Shown piece by piece: positions 18,334 through 27,427 of a DNA stretch of 64,000 bases (position 1 is its first letter; each line of letters starts with the position of its first letter). The position numbers and the translations under genes were made by a program. The stretch is from Pseudomonas anguilliseptica (lineage in GTDB: Bacteria > Pseudomonadota > Gammaproteobacteria > Pseudomonadales > Pseudomonadaceae), in assembly GCF_021375795.1 (NCBI RefSeq), contig NZ_JAEIOI010000003.1, forward strand, positions 124,001-188,000. Direction: 5' to 3'. The notes under the pieces were generated by a model. That model did not search any database. It saw nothing but the letters and a program-made list of their open reading frames with translations, and was not told where the DNA came from.

Positions 18334-19047
18334 TCAATAAAGGCTGAGTTCATAACGCTGGTACAGGGCCTGCACCCAGCCTTCGACATACATCGCCTGC
18401 AACTCCATCTGCAGACGCTGCAGCAGCGCCGGGTCAAATTGCGGGTGACAGGCGATATCTTCCATCAGCGTCAGAAACGGCAGCACTTCGCGCAGCGGTG
18501 GGTCGACTGCACGCGCCCGCGCCACCGCCGCGCTGGTGGCCCACAGGCGCGCACGCTGGCGTTGCAGCATGCTCAGGTTGAGTGCTTCGTTATTCGAATA
18601 GATCACCTGCAAGCCGGCACTTTGCAGATACTCACCGGCTCCAGAGCCTTGGTGGCTGAGAATATTCAGCCCTCGGGCCTGCTGCAGGCTGAACAACTGC
18701 AGCTCATCCGTCGCCTGGGCATACAGGCCTAGCCGGGAGATCAGCATAGGCCCGACCCACACATAACTCGGCTCACGCTCCTGTTGCCGCTCCACCAGCA
18801 GCGCACAGCTATTGGGCTGCATCTGCACCTGGCGCAATGCCCGTTGCAAGGGCATAAAACGCAATTGATAGCTGCTCTCGGCACGGCGAAACAGCTCCGT
18901 CGCCAACTCCGGCACCAACCCCGCACCTTGCCCATCTGCACCCTGGGTTATCAGCGGTGGCCGCTCCCAGGCAAATAGCTGAACTTGCGCGTGCAGCGGC
19001 AGGCTGAAAAACCACAGGGCAATGATCCACGTTCTAATCCCAGGCAC
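18334..19047 (-). CDS. Periplasmic solute-binding protein, SBP_bac_3-like
   Basis: 237 aa with a signal peptide (PGIRTWIIALWFFSLPLHA) and then ERPPLITQGADGQGAGLVPE, a typical opening of family 3 amino-acid-type binding proteins; SHQGSGAGEYLQSAG and DIACHPQFDPALLQRL continue the fold. I choose GTG at 19047, which has a GGAGG 6 bp upstream and overlaps the previous gene by 14 bp; an ATG further upstream would add an implausible 23 residues. No permease or ATPase gene is adjacent. Several proteins of this class act as sensors, not transporters. It is last in the pga-linked row of minus-strand genes. Confidence 0.75.
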   Translation of the reverse strand: MPGIRTWIIALWFFSLPLHAQVQLFAWERPPLITQGADGQGAGLVPELATELFRRAESSYQLRFMPLQRALRQVQMQPNSCALLVERQQEREPSYVWVGPMLISRLGLYAQATDELQLFSLQQARGLNILSHQGSGAGEYLQSAGLQVIYSNNEALNLSMLQRQRARLWATSAAVARARAVDPPLREVLPFLTLMEDIACHPQFDPALLQRLQMELQAMYVEGWVQALYQRYELSLY

Positions 19048-20713
19048 GCAGCGCCTCCTGATAAGGCAAGGTACGGCCCGCTGGGCGCTCGTCGGCCAGC
19101 GCAGGCCAGGGGGCACCAGGTTTGCTTAACCAGTCGGTCGGATCACCTTGAGGATTCAGCTGCGGGGCGCAGGCATGCTGCTGCCGCTGGCCGAGTTGTT
19201 GTAAGTGCTGATCCAGGGCTGCCGCCAGGTTGCCCATGGCCTGACTGGCGCTGAGCTGACCACTGACTGCCGGATACAGCTGACGCCACCAGTGATTGGC
19301 CATGCCACTGTAATCCGGCACGTTGGCCCCGGTGGGCGTCCAACGCTGCGCGGCCGGGCTGCGATAAAACTCCACCAAACCGCCGAGCCTCGGCGCCGCG
19401 TCGAGCAACGCGGGGGACTCAAGATCGGAGCGGCGGATGGGCGTCAGCCCAACCAGGGTCTTGCGCAAGGAAACCGACTTGGACACCACGAACTGCGCGT
19501 ACAGCCAGGCAGCCTGCCGCTGTTTCAGCGGCGTGGCCTTGAGCAGGGTCCAGGCACCGACATCCTGATAGCCGGACTTCATACCTGCTCGCCAATAGGC
19601 CCCGCGTGGCGAAGGCGCGACCCGCCATTTTGGCTTGCCGTCGGCATCCAGCATGGCACTGCCCGGCCGGGTGTAATCGGCGGTAAAAGCGGTGTACCAG
19701 AAGATCTGCTGGGCAATCTGGCCCTCGGCCGCGACATTGCCGGCCTGGTTGAAGGTCATCTGCTGCGCCTCGGGCGGCGCATAGCGTTTCAGCCAATGGA
19801 TGTATTGCCTCAAGGCATAGACCGCCGCCGGACTGTCCAACGCACCACCACGGCTCATGCTGGCCCCAGCAGGGCGACAGCCTTCAACGCGGATGCCCCA
19901 GTCGTCCACCGGCAAGCCATTGGGCAAGCCCAGATCGGCAGCCCCGGCCATCCCCAGCCAGGCATCGGACAGACGCCAGCCCAGGGACGGATCTAACGCC
20001 CCGTAATCCATATGGCCGTAGACCCGTTGGCCATCGATTTCGCGCACCTGCTCGCTGAAGAACGCCGCAATGTCCTCATAGGCCGACCAGTTCTGCGGCA
20101 CGTCCAGCTCATAGCCATAACGCTCACGGAAAGCCTGACGCAGCTCGGGCCGGGCGAACCAGTCCTGGCGATACCAGTAGAGATTGGCGAACTGTTGATC
20201 AGGCAGCTGGTAAAGCTTGCCGTCCGGTGCGGTGACAAAAGGCAGGCCGATAAAATCAGCCAGATCTAGACTGGGCAGGGTTACCGCCGCGCCTTCTCCG
20301 TGCATGAATGCGGAGAGTTCCAGCACCTGACCGTCACGAAAATGCTGGCCGAGCAGGTCGCTGTCACTGATGTAGGCGTCATACAGCGACAAGCCGGTCT
20401 GCTGCTGGGCGCGCAGCTTGTTGACCACGTCATCCTCACCACTGACCTCATGGATCACCCGGATACCGGTGAGCTGACTGAACAGCGGAGCCAACACATT
20501 GGCCTCATACCAGTGTGTGTCGATGCGCTCGGCAATCACCCGAATCTGCACACCCTGAAAAGGGCGGGCGGCCTCGATAAACCATTGCAGCTCGGTTTGC
20601 TGTGCATCACGACTGAGGGAGCTGGGCTGTAATTCCGCCATAGCGTTGGCCAGTGGTTCGCCAGCCAACGCGACGCCACTCAGGTACAACGCCATGCCGA
20701 TTGCAATGCGCAT
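19034..20713 (-). CDS. Extracellular solute-binding protein, GlpV/family 1-like
   Basis: 559 aa with a signal peptide (MRIAIGMALYLSGVALAGEP). The mature protein is colinear with the large glycerol-type ABC substrate-binding proteins (GlpV class): PSSLSRDAQQTELQWFIEAA, LYQLPDQQFANLYWYRQDWF, GHMDYGALDPSLGWRLSDAW and FWYTAFTADYTRPG are conserved blocks of that family. Start at 20713 has GGAG 6-7 bp upstream. It begins 94 bp after the pgaD stop and overlaps the next binding-protein gene. No glpSTPQ-type permease genes follow, so it is an orphan. Ligand not proven. Confidence 0.82.
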   Translation of the reverse strand: MRIAIGMALYLSGVALAGEPLANAMAELQPSSLSRDAQQTELQWFIEAARPFQGVQIRVIAERIDTHWYEANVLAPLFSQLTGIRVIHEVSGEDDVVNKLRAQQQTGLSLYDAYISDSDLLGQHFRDGQVLELSAFMHGEGAAVTLPSLDLADFIGLPFVTAPDGKLYQLPDQQFANLYWYRQDWFARPELRQAFRERYGYELDVPQNWSAYEDIAAFFSEQVREIDGQRVYGHMDYGALDPSLGWRLSDAWLGMAGAADLGLPNGLPVDDWGIRVEGCRPAGASMSRGGALDSPAAVYALRQYIHWLKRYAPPEAQQMTFNQAGNVAAEGQIAQQIFWYTAFTADYTRPGSAMLDADGKPKWRVAPSPRGAYWRAGMKSGYQDVGAWTLLKATPLKQRQAAWLYAQFVVSKSVSLRKTLVGLTPIRRSDLESPALLDAAPRLGGLVEFYRSPAAQRWTPTGANVPDYSGMANHWWRQLYPAVSGQLSASQAMGNLAAALDQHLQQLGQRQQHACAPQLNPQGDPTDWLSKPGAPWPALADERPAGRTLPYQEALRAWD

Positions 20714-20807
20714 GCACAACTCCACTGCTGATGTGCATTTCACTCTAGCCCAGCTTATGGCTTCAGTCGCAGCGAGTGAGCGCCACTGCAGGGTGCGCCT
20801 GGCGCAG

Positions 20808-21326
20808 CTAGTTGCTCAGCAATTCACCACCCGCTACAGCCGTGCTGAAATCGGCATCCTGCAAGGCCTGCTCGGCGGCATGGGCGGGCAGACGCAAGGC
20901 GGTTCCGGGAAACTCGATGGCCGCCAGCGCGCCATGCTCATGGTTATGCAGGATCAGCACCTGCTGATTTTGCAGGCAATCGAGAACCGGCAGCGACACC
21001 TGGAAATTCTCTGACAGGCCCACCTCACAGATATCCGGCATACGTTCGCGGCGCTCATAGCCGCTGGCGCGCTGTTCGCTGTATTTGGCCCATACCAAGA
21101 GCACGGCGCCGATCAGCAGCGCCACCAGCAAATAAATCAGCAGGGTGTCCAGGGTCATCAGAAATTCCGTGCCCAGCGACAACCGCGGCCCCTGCTGATC
21201 GTCAGCGATTACCGCAGCCACCCCCTGCACCAGCAGACAACCGAACCCTACCCAAGCAATCAGCGTCAGCAGGGCGTCAATGCTGCGCGGTAGCCATTTT
21301 TGTTGCGTACGAATCAGCAGACTCAT
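20808..21326 (-). CDS. pgaD: PgaD, accessory subunit of PNAG synthase
   Basis: Small inner-membrane partner of the PgaC glycosyltransferase; in E. coli c-di-GMP binding between PgaC and PgaD activates synthesis. Two transmembrane helices (about residues 18-40 and 62-84) and a C-terminal cytoplasmic tail are visible. 172 aa, longer than E. coli PgaD (137 aa). The start overlaps the pgaC stop (ATGA). Identification depends on operon position and topology as the sequence is poorly conserved. Confidence 0.85.
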   Translation of the reverse strand: MSLLIRTQQKWLPRSIDALLTLIAWVGFGCLLVQGVAAVIADDQQGPRLSLGTEFLMTLDTLLIYLLVALLIGAVLLVWAKYSEQRASGYERRERMPDICEVGLSENFQVSLPVLDCLQNQQVLILHNHEHGALAAIEFPGTALRLPAHAAEQALQDADFSTAVAGGELLSN

Positions 21327-22663
21327 GAGGCACTCCGTTTGATGCCACGATCCGGGCTGACCCAGCGCGCGCGTTGCTGGCGGCGCTTGAGCATGACCTT
21401 GGGAAAGCTGACCAGGGTGGTAAACAGGGTGAGCATCCAGAACGCCAGCGGGTACCAGATGATCCAGAACAGCGAACGGGCCAATCCCTGTTCATAGCGG
21501 CGTTCGATCAGCAGGCTGAGGCTGAACTGCACCAGGCACACACAGGCCAGCACCAGCCCGGTAAAGGCCGGCGGCATCATGCTGGTGACTTGCAGGTTGG
21601 CCGGCAGCTCAACCACCTGCCCCGCCAGCCAAAGCAGAATCGACAGGGCAAAGGTGAAGGCCCAGATCGCCGAAAGGCAGAACTCGATCAGCAGCGGCCA
21701 CATGTAGCGAAAGCGCCAGACCCAGATGCTGCCCACGTTTTTCAGCAGCACTTCGGCACCGCCCTGGGCCCAGCGCAGCCGTTGCTTCCACAAACCGCGC
21801 AGGGTTTCCGGCATCAGAATCCAGCACAGCGCACGTGGTTCGTAAAAGATCGACCAGTGATCGAGTTGCAGCTTCCAGCTGACGTCGATGTCTTCGGTGA
21901 TCATGTCGGCGCTCCAGTAGCCGATGCGATCCAGCGCGCTGCGACGGAACGCGGCGATGACGCCGGAGACGGTAAACACCCGGCCGTAAACCCGCTGGGT
22001 GCGCTTGATCAGGCCGATGATCGAAGAGAACTCACCGACCTGGATGCGCCCGACCAGGGTCGAGCGCGTGCGAATACGCGGGTTGCCAGTCACTGCGCCC
22101 ACCCGTGGATTGTCGATCAGCGGAGCCACCAGATAAGCCGCCGCATCGCGGTCGAGCAAAGCATCGCCGTCGATGCACACCAGGTACTCGCTGCGCGCCG
22201 CCAGTGCGCCCATGCGCAGGGCCACTGCCTTGCCCTGGTTCTGCGCCAGGTGCAGCACACGCAGGCGCGGCTCTTCGGCAGCCAACTGATCCAGCACGGC
22301 GCCGGTGTTGTCGCTGGAGCCGTCATTGATGGCGATCACTTCAATCGACGGATAGCGTTGTGCCAACGCCGCGCCGATGGTTTCACGCGCGTGCTCGCCT
22401 TCGTTGAAGCACGGGATCAGGATCGACACCAACGGCTCGCCGGCCAGTTCCGGCGGCATCACCTCGCCGGTATTGGACCAGGGCCAGTGGCGCTCCCAGT
22501 GCAGCCAGAAATAACAGCCACCGGTGATCCACAGCGCTGACATAAACAGCGGGTAGAAAAATACGAAGTCCAGCAGCACATCGCCAGTCAGACTCAGCGC
22601 CACGCCCACCGGCGCGCCAAGCACCAGCAGGAGAATCAGCAGGGCATAGATACGGTCAATCAT
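21323..22663 (-). CDS. pgaC: Poly-beta-1,6-N-acetylglucosamine synthase
   Basis: Processive family 2 glycosyltransferase of the inner membrane making PNAG from UDP-GlcNAc. Catalytic motifs: [25 protein letters not shown] (DxD), TEDIDVSW (TED) and QRLRWAQGG (QxxRW), with two N-terminal and several C-terminal membrane segments. 446 aa, normal length. ATG overlaps the pgaB stop (ATGA) and its stop overlaps the pgaD start. Confidence 0.96.
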   Translation of the reverse strand: MIDRIYALLILLLVLGAPVGVALSLTGDVLLDFVFFYPLFMSALWITGGCYFWLHWERHWPWSNTGEVMPPELAGEPLVSILIPCFNEGEHARETIGAALAQRYPSIEVIAINDGSSDNTGAVLDQLAAEEPRLRVLHLAQNQGKAVALRMGALAARSEYLVCIDGDALLDRDAAAYLVAPLIDNPRVGAVTGNPRIRTRSTLVGRIQVGEFSSIIGLIKRTQRVYGRVFTVSGVIAAFRRSALDRIGYWSADMITEDIDVSWKLQLDHWSIFYEPRALCWILMPETLRGLWKQRLRWAQGGAEVLLKNVGSIWVWRFRYMWPLLIEFCLSAIWAFTFALSILLWLAGQVVELPANLQVTSMMPPAFTGLVLACVCLVQFSLSLLIERRYEQGLARSLFWIIWYPLAFWMLTLFTTLVSFPKVMLKRRQQRARWVSPDRGIKRSAS

Positions 22664-24663
22664 GGCAACGGATACCAGGCATTGGAGAACGCCGGACGAA
22701 TGCTCTGCACACGCGGCTGGTCATTGATGAAGTCGTCGGGGTAGTAGCCGTAGTTGCGCACGCCATTCCATTGCAGGCGGCGCATCCACTGGGCAAGCAG
22801 CTGGCTGTCGATCGGCCCGGCACTGCCACTGCGCCAATCACGCGCCTGCAACTCGAACACCGTGCGCTGCAACGCGCCGGGGCGCTTAGCAATCTGCTGC
22901 ACCAGGTTGTCCAGCCAGGCATCGGCCTGCGCCTGCTCGACGCCTTCCATAAAGGGCATGGCCATCGGCGCGGTCCAGTCGTAGCTGGCGAGGAAGTCGT
23001 CGAGGTTCTGCGCGAACCAGGTTTCGCTGTAAGGGTTGATGATCGGCTGAGCGTATATGTTGCGCGCCGTCTTCACCTGCGGCCCACGAATGGCGCGGAC
23101 CTTGGCCGTCAGCTCGTTGGTAAAGTCGATCAGGTAGCGGCTCTTGAAGCGCGTCCAGCGCTGCAGGGTGTCCTCGTCACCGCGCAACAGGGCGATATCA
23201 CCCGGCAGGCCAGCCGCGCGATAAGCCGCCAATGCCGCCGGGCTGGCATCTTCGAAATCCGACAGCAGTGCATCGTCGTGGTAGAGCACGCCGAAGAAGT
23301 TGGCGTGCCGCGCCAGGTCTTCATAGATCTCGCCGATCTGCTGGCGCACCGTCGGATCGAACGGCGACAGGCGGCGGTACTGCTCGGCATCCACTGCCGG
23401 CGCGCCATCCGCCGACCAGCGCTGCACCCGTGGCAGGCTGGCATCCAGATCAAAGCTGAGCACCGGCATCCAGGCGAACACTTCGACCTTGGCGCGGGTG
23501 CGCAGTTGCCAGGCCACGCGGTTGAACAGGTCGGCGCGCACCGGCAGGTGACGGTTGGGGAAGTACAGCGACTTGACCAAGCCGTCGCCCTCGGGGTCGG
23601 CATAGGCCTGCAGAAACACCGTGGTAATGCGCAGATCGGCAATCCGCTGCACCAGTTTGCCGAGGTTGGCATCCATCTGCTGTGGGTCGGCGTCGTAGAC
23701 ATAATCCAGATCAACATGCGCCACGCGCATCAGCTCTGCTTCTTCCACCGCGCTGATAGCGGCGGCAAAGCGACTGGTGTCCGGGTCGCCATTGAGCAGA
23801 AAACGCGGCCCGTCCTGCAGGCTGGCGAAGGCGCTCAGGCCATCTTCCAGGGTCAGTGCCAGCTCGTAGCCATTGTCACCGACGATCTTCAACGCCGTGC
23901 CGCTGGCCGCACCATAAGGCCAGACCCAGACGCGCGGCGCACGGCCGCTGGCAGCCTCGATCTTGGCGCTGATGCGCGCCACATCCTGGCCGATGCGCGC
24001 GCTGTACTCGGCGTCGCTCTCATAGCGTTTCTGCTGCGGGTCGTACAAACGCGTCACGGCGGCCGGCTGCACATTGCCCTGGGGGTTGGCCAAGGCGCCG
24101 TAGTGCAGCGCATCCGTGTGCGCAGCAATCTCCACCAAACCGCTGGCGGCAATTTCATGGATTTGCGCCCAGGTTACAAAACGCTCACGCGCCACTGGCA
24201 GGCCGCCGAAATCCACCTGACGATCGGTCGGCGTGTCCATCCAGACGCCCACCGGGGCCAGTACAGCAGGCCACTGATAGGCTTTGAGGATCGGCAGAAC
24301 ACGGGTGTAAAAGCTGCTGTAACCGTCATCGAAACTCAACAGCACGGCCTTATCCGGCAGCGCCGGGCCACCCTGACGGGCAGCCAGCAGTTGATCCACC
24401 GACACTGCCTGGTAACCGTTGGCCTTGAGCCAGGCCAGCTGTTCGATCAGGTTGGCGGTGCGCACCGACATATAGGCCTGGCTGGCATCGGCATCCTCGA
24501 TGTCGTGATAGGCCAGCGCCAGCACCTTGCCCTGCGGCCACGGGCTTTCGCCTACCGCCTGCATACGCTGCTGCGGCGGCGTGAAGGGCGGAGCGGGAAC
24601 GGCGCAAGCGCCGAGCAACAAAGCGACCAGCCCGAGCAGGCCGCAGCGGGAAAAAAAGCCCAT
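22660..24663 (-). CDS. pgaB: Poly-beta-1,6-N-acetyl-D-glucosamine N-deacetylase
   Basis: Periplasmic, outer-membrane-anchored lipoprotein that partially deacetylates PNAG to allow export. The lipobox is LLGAC at about residues 16-20. The N-terminal polysaccharide-deacetylase domain has [30 protein letters not shown] and [12 protein letters not shown] with metal-binding Asp/His. The C-terminal half is the PgaB glycoside-hydrolase-like domain ([35 protein letters not shown]). 667 aa. ATG at 24663, AAGGA upstream, 12 bp after pgaA. Confidence 0.96.
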   Translation of the reverse strand: MGFFSRCGLLGLVALLLGACAVPAPPFTPPQQRMQAVGESPWPQGKVLALAYHDIEDADASQAYMSVRTANLIEQLAWLKANGYQAVSVDQLLAARQGGPALPDKAVLLSFDDGYSSFYTRVLPILKAYQWPAVLAPVGVWMDTPTDRQVDFGGLPVARERFVTWAQIHEIAASGLVEIAAHTDALHYGALANPQGNVQPAAVTRLYDPQQKRYESDAEYSARIGQDVARISAKIEAASGRAPRVWVWPYGAASGTALKIVGDNGYELALTLEDGLSAFASLQDGPRFLLNGDPDTSRFAAAISAVEEAELMRVAHVDLDYVYDADPQQMDANLGKLVQRIADLRITTVFLQAYADPEGDGLVKSLYFPNRHLPVRADLFNRVAWQLRTRAKVEVFAWMPVLSFDLDASLPRVQRWSADGAPAVDAEQYRRLSPFDPTVRQQIGEIYEDLARHANFFGVLYHDDALLSDFEDASPAALAAYRAAGLPGDIALLRGDEDTLQRWTRFKSRYLIDFTNELTAKVRAIRGPQVKTARNIYAQPIINPYSETWFAQNLDDFLASYDWTAPMAMPFMEGVEQAQADAWLDNLVQQIAKRPGALQRTVFELQARDWRSGSAGPIDSQLLAQWMRRLQWNGVRNYGYYPDDFINDQPRVQSIRPAFSNAWYPLP

Positions 24664-24675
24664 GGGGGGAAATCC

Positions 24676-27153
24676 TTAAAAGCGGTAATTGACGTCGAAC
24701 AGCACGCGCACTTCCTGCTCGCGCTCACCGTCGTAGGCACGACTCAGGGCGGAGATGGCCAGGCCGCCGTCAAAACGGTCGGCGAAACGCAGGCGCTGGC
24801 CGTAACTGATCAGGCCGACGGCATCGGTGCCGTAGCCGCGCTGGCTGTTGCTGCCCGCGCCCAGTTCAGACTGCTGACTCCAGACCGTCTGGTAACGCCG
24901 ATACAGGGTGTGCGACAGCTTTACGCTGGGCAGCACACTGAACTCGGCCTCAGGATTGAAGTACGGCACTTCATCCGAGCCACTGTTGCCGCTTACGCCC
25001 ACTTCCAGGCCCAGGTCGGCCTGCCAGTTCGGTGCGGTGTAGAAGCGCTGGCTGCCATCAAGCAGCAGGCCATAGCGGTTGTTGCCATCACTGAAATGCG
25101 CGGCATTGACCGACGCACGCCACTCGCGTCGCTCATCACCGCGCCAGCGCAGGTAGCCACTCAGGCTGTCGGCCGTGATATCGGCATTCAACGCACGCAA
25201 CGGCGTATCGCTGGACAGATGCTGCGCCGACCAGCCGTACTGCCAGTGGTCGTCGATATCGTGGCTGCCGCTCAGGCGCAAACCCAGCGGGCTGCCATGC
25301 CCGAAGTCATGACGCGACAGCTCGGCCTCGACGGTGTGGTTGCGCACCCGCCATTCGGCACCGGTGCGCAGCCAGCGGTGCTGGCCGCGCCCTTCCTCGA
25401 AATCACCGGTGGCATAACCGCCGCCGACAAACAGCCGCCAGTCATCCTGCAAGGGCGCGCTGTACAGGGTGGTGTCGATGCCCAGGTCATTGCCGCCGGA
25501 AACACTGCTGCCCGAGCCCAGACCACGGTAGCCGGAGACTTGCAGCTCAGCCATATGATGCACCTGGCGCAAGCGCTGCAAACGCTGGGTTTGCAGGCTT
25601 TCCGGGTAACGCTGGATCACATCATCGGCGAGCAGACCCAGCTGTCGCCATTCCTGCAGTTCCAGTGCCGCCAGGCCCTGTTCGACCTCCAGGGCAAGGT
25701 TGCGCGGTGCGGTGCTTTCCACCACCTTCAACTCATCTTCGGCGCGCCGCGGCCAGCCACGCGCCAGGTACAGGCCGGCGCGCGCGGTGCGCAGCGCACT
25801 GTTGTTCGGCGCATTGTCGGCCAGTTGCGCGTAGGCCTGCTCAGCGGCGGGTGTGTCATTCACCTGCAGGTAGGCAGTGGCACGCAGCTCCTGAGCTTCC
25901 AGCCAGCGTGCATTGGGTTCCGCCTCGGGGTTGCCGAGCAGGTACAGGCGTGGCGGCTGCTGCGCAGCCAACTGCTCGGCCTGTTGCTGCGCGGCCTCCA
26001 GCTGTTCACTTTCCACCAGGGCGTAAAACAGGCTGCGCTGATCTTCCAGCCACTCGGGGTGCTTGTCGTCTTCACCGGTCAGGACCTGGCGGTAGAGTTC
26101 GGCGGCCTGCTCGGGCTGACGCAGATAGAGCATGGCGGAGGCCACCCAACGCAGCGCATAGCTCGGCAAGCTGACCTGCTCGGCCTGTAACTGCTGATAC
26201 TGCGCCAGCACCTCGCGCATCCGCACCCGTGCATGCAAAGCACCCAGGCGATCGATGCGCACGCGCCGGCTGTCCGCCTCGGCCTCGGGCTGCTCGGCCC
26301 AACGCTGCAACAGCTGCTCGGCCTCGGCCAGGGCGCGGTCGGCGATCTGAAAGCGCTCGCCTTCGCTGCGTGTGGCCATGTCCGCCAGACGCACCTGCTC
26401 AGCGAGCACATCGCCCTGCAACTGACGCACCTGGGCCGCGTCCAGCAGGCCCGAATAGCGCTGATTCAGGGCCAGGGCCTGCTGCGGCAAACCGGCACGC
26501 TGCAGGCTCAGCAGGTACTCGCGCGCCACATCGGCGCGCCCCGGAGCCAGGTCATGGGCGCGGTCGATTTCATGCAGCGCGGCATAGCGCTGACCCGCGC
26601 TCAGGTAGGCATAGCCGAGCACCAGGCGGCGCTCGGCATCCTGCCCTGCCTGATTCACCAGCGCCTGGCCCTGGGCAATCGCCGCAGCGTGTTGCCCGGC
26701 ATCGGCCAGGGTCATTACCTGGCCGAGCAGCAGCCCCTGGTGCTCGGCAAAACGCGCCAGCCCCTGCCGATAAACCGCCAGGGCGGCCGGCCACTGGCGC
26801 AGGTTTCGGTAAGCACGCGCGACAACGGCCAGAGCATCGGCCGAGAGCATCTGTGCGGTTGCCTGCTGCTCATACAGCGCAACCACTTCTGCGTCCTCAC
26901 CGGCCCAACCGGCAATCAGCAGGTGGTCATTCAGGTAACGCGGCGATTGCCAGTTGGCCTGCTGCGCGCGCAGAAAGCTCAAAGCCGGCTGGTAGTCACC
27001 GCTACGCGCACGCTCAAGCAGGGCGTCATAGGCCGGCTGGCCCTGCACCCAGGCGCTGAACAATAAGGCGGAACACAACAGGCTGGTTTTTTCACAGATC
27101 AAGCGGCGAGTCGCGCTTACAGCTACGCGGCTGGTCTTTACATCTAAGGTCAC
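24676..27153 (-). CDS. pgaA: Poly-beta-1,6-N-acetyl-D-glucosamine export porin
   Basis: Outer-membrane exporter of PNAG. 825 aa: a signal sequence (SLLCSALLFSAWVQG), a long TPR-rich periplasmic region to about residue 540 (repeated ALA..YRQGLARF-type helices) and a C-terminal beta-barrel from LQVSGYRGLGSGSSVSGG to VRVLFDVNYRF, ending in aromatic F. A GTG at 27153 with GGGA 8 bp upstream is the best start seen; the charged stretch before the signal core is rather long, so a later start remains possible. First gene of the operon, divergent from the CBS gene. Confidence 0.93.
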   Translation of the reverse strand: MTLDVKTSRVAVSATRRLICEKTSLLCSALLFSAWVQGQPAYDALLERARSGDYQPALSFLRAQQANWQSPRYLNDHLLIAGWAGEDAEVVALYEQQATAQMLSADALAVVARAYRNLRQWPAALAVYRQGLARFAEHQGLLLGQVMTLADAGQHAAAIAQGQALVNQAGQDAERRLVLGYAYLSAGQRYAALHEIDRAHDLAPGRADVAREYLLSLQRAGLPQQALALNQRYSGLLDAAQVRQLQGDVLAEQVRLADMATRSEGERFQIADRALAEAEQLLQRWAEQPEAEADSRRVRIDRLGALHARVRMREVLAQYQQLQAEQVSLPSYALRWVASAMLYLRQPEQAAELYRQVLTGEDDKHPEWLEDQRSLFYALVESEQLEAAQQQAEQLAAQQPPRLYLLGNPEAEPNARWLEAQELRATAYLQVNDTPAAEQAYAQLADNAPNNSALRTARAGLYLARGWPRRAEDELKVVESTAPRNLALEVEQGLAALELQEWRQLGLLADDVIQRYPESLQTQRLQRLRQVHHMAELQVSGYRGLGSGSSVSGGNDLGIDTTLYSAPLQDDWRLFVGGGYATGDFEEGRGQHRWLRTGAEWRVRNHTVEAELSRHDFGHGSPLGLRLSGSHDIDDHWQYGWSAQHLSSDTPLRALNADITADSLSGYLRWRGDERREWRASVNAAHFSDGNNRYGLLLDGSQRFYTAPNWQADLGLEVGVSGNSGSDEVPYFNPEAEFSVLPSVKLSHTLYRRYQTVWSQQSELGAGSNSQRGYGTDAVGLISYGQRLRFADRFDGGLAISALSRAYDGEREQEVRVLFDVNYRF

Positions 27154-27208
27154 GGACTACGTCCCTGTATTGACTGGGTTACAACAAGGCACAGGCTGTG
27201 CAAAGGCA

Positions 27209-27335
27209 TTTTTTTGACATCGGCGCGCATTATGCCACAGCAAAACCATTTTTCTGACGTTTTACTGACGAAACGCCAGCAGCAACTCAGACAGCTTCAT
27301 AAGTCACTGATCTGATGAAGAAAATTTTTTTGACG
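27209..27335. promoter_or_regulatory. Four TTTT-rich TGACG motifs between pgaA and the CBS gene
   Basis: The 11-mer TTTTTnTGACG recurs at 27209-27219 (TTTTTTTGACA), 27249-27259, 27260-27270 (TTTTACTGACG) and 27325-27335, all on the plus strand; the middle two are directly adjacent. The last overlaps the -35 of the CBS gene promoter. Possibly regulator sites. Confidence 0.4.
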
Positions 27336-27357
27336 CTTCTGGGATAAACGGTATCTA
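27330..27357 (+). promoter_or_regulatory. Sigma-70 promoter for the cNMP/CBS/DUF294 gene
   Basis: TTGACG (27330-27335), a 16-bp spacer and TATCTA (27352-27357) form a good match, about 71 bp before the preferred ATG. Confidence 0.55.
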
Positions 27358-27427
27358 GACTTACGTCCAATGGCGCAGGCGGCAGCACCAGCCGACCATG
27401 GATACTCAGAAAACTGTGAGATCGCCC

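Noticed and set aside
22771-26190. An 1139-codon plus-strand frame opposite pgaB and pgaA
   Set aside because: It spans two well-recognised genes and their junction on the other strand, with no ribosome binding site or family similarity.
27181-27220. Terminator at GCACAGGCTGTGC followed by a T-run
   Set aside because: No plus-strand gene precedes it, and the palindrome leaves too small a loop; the T-run is better counted among the repeated TTTTTnTGACG motifs.
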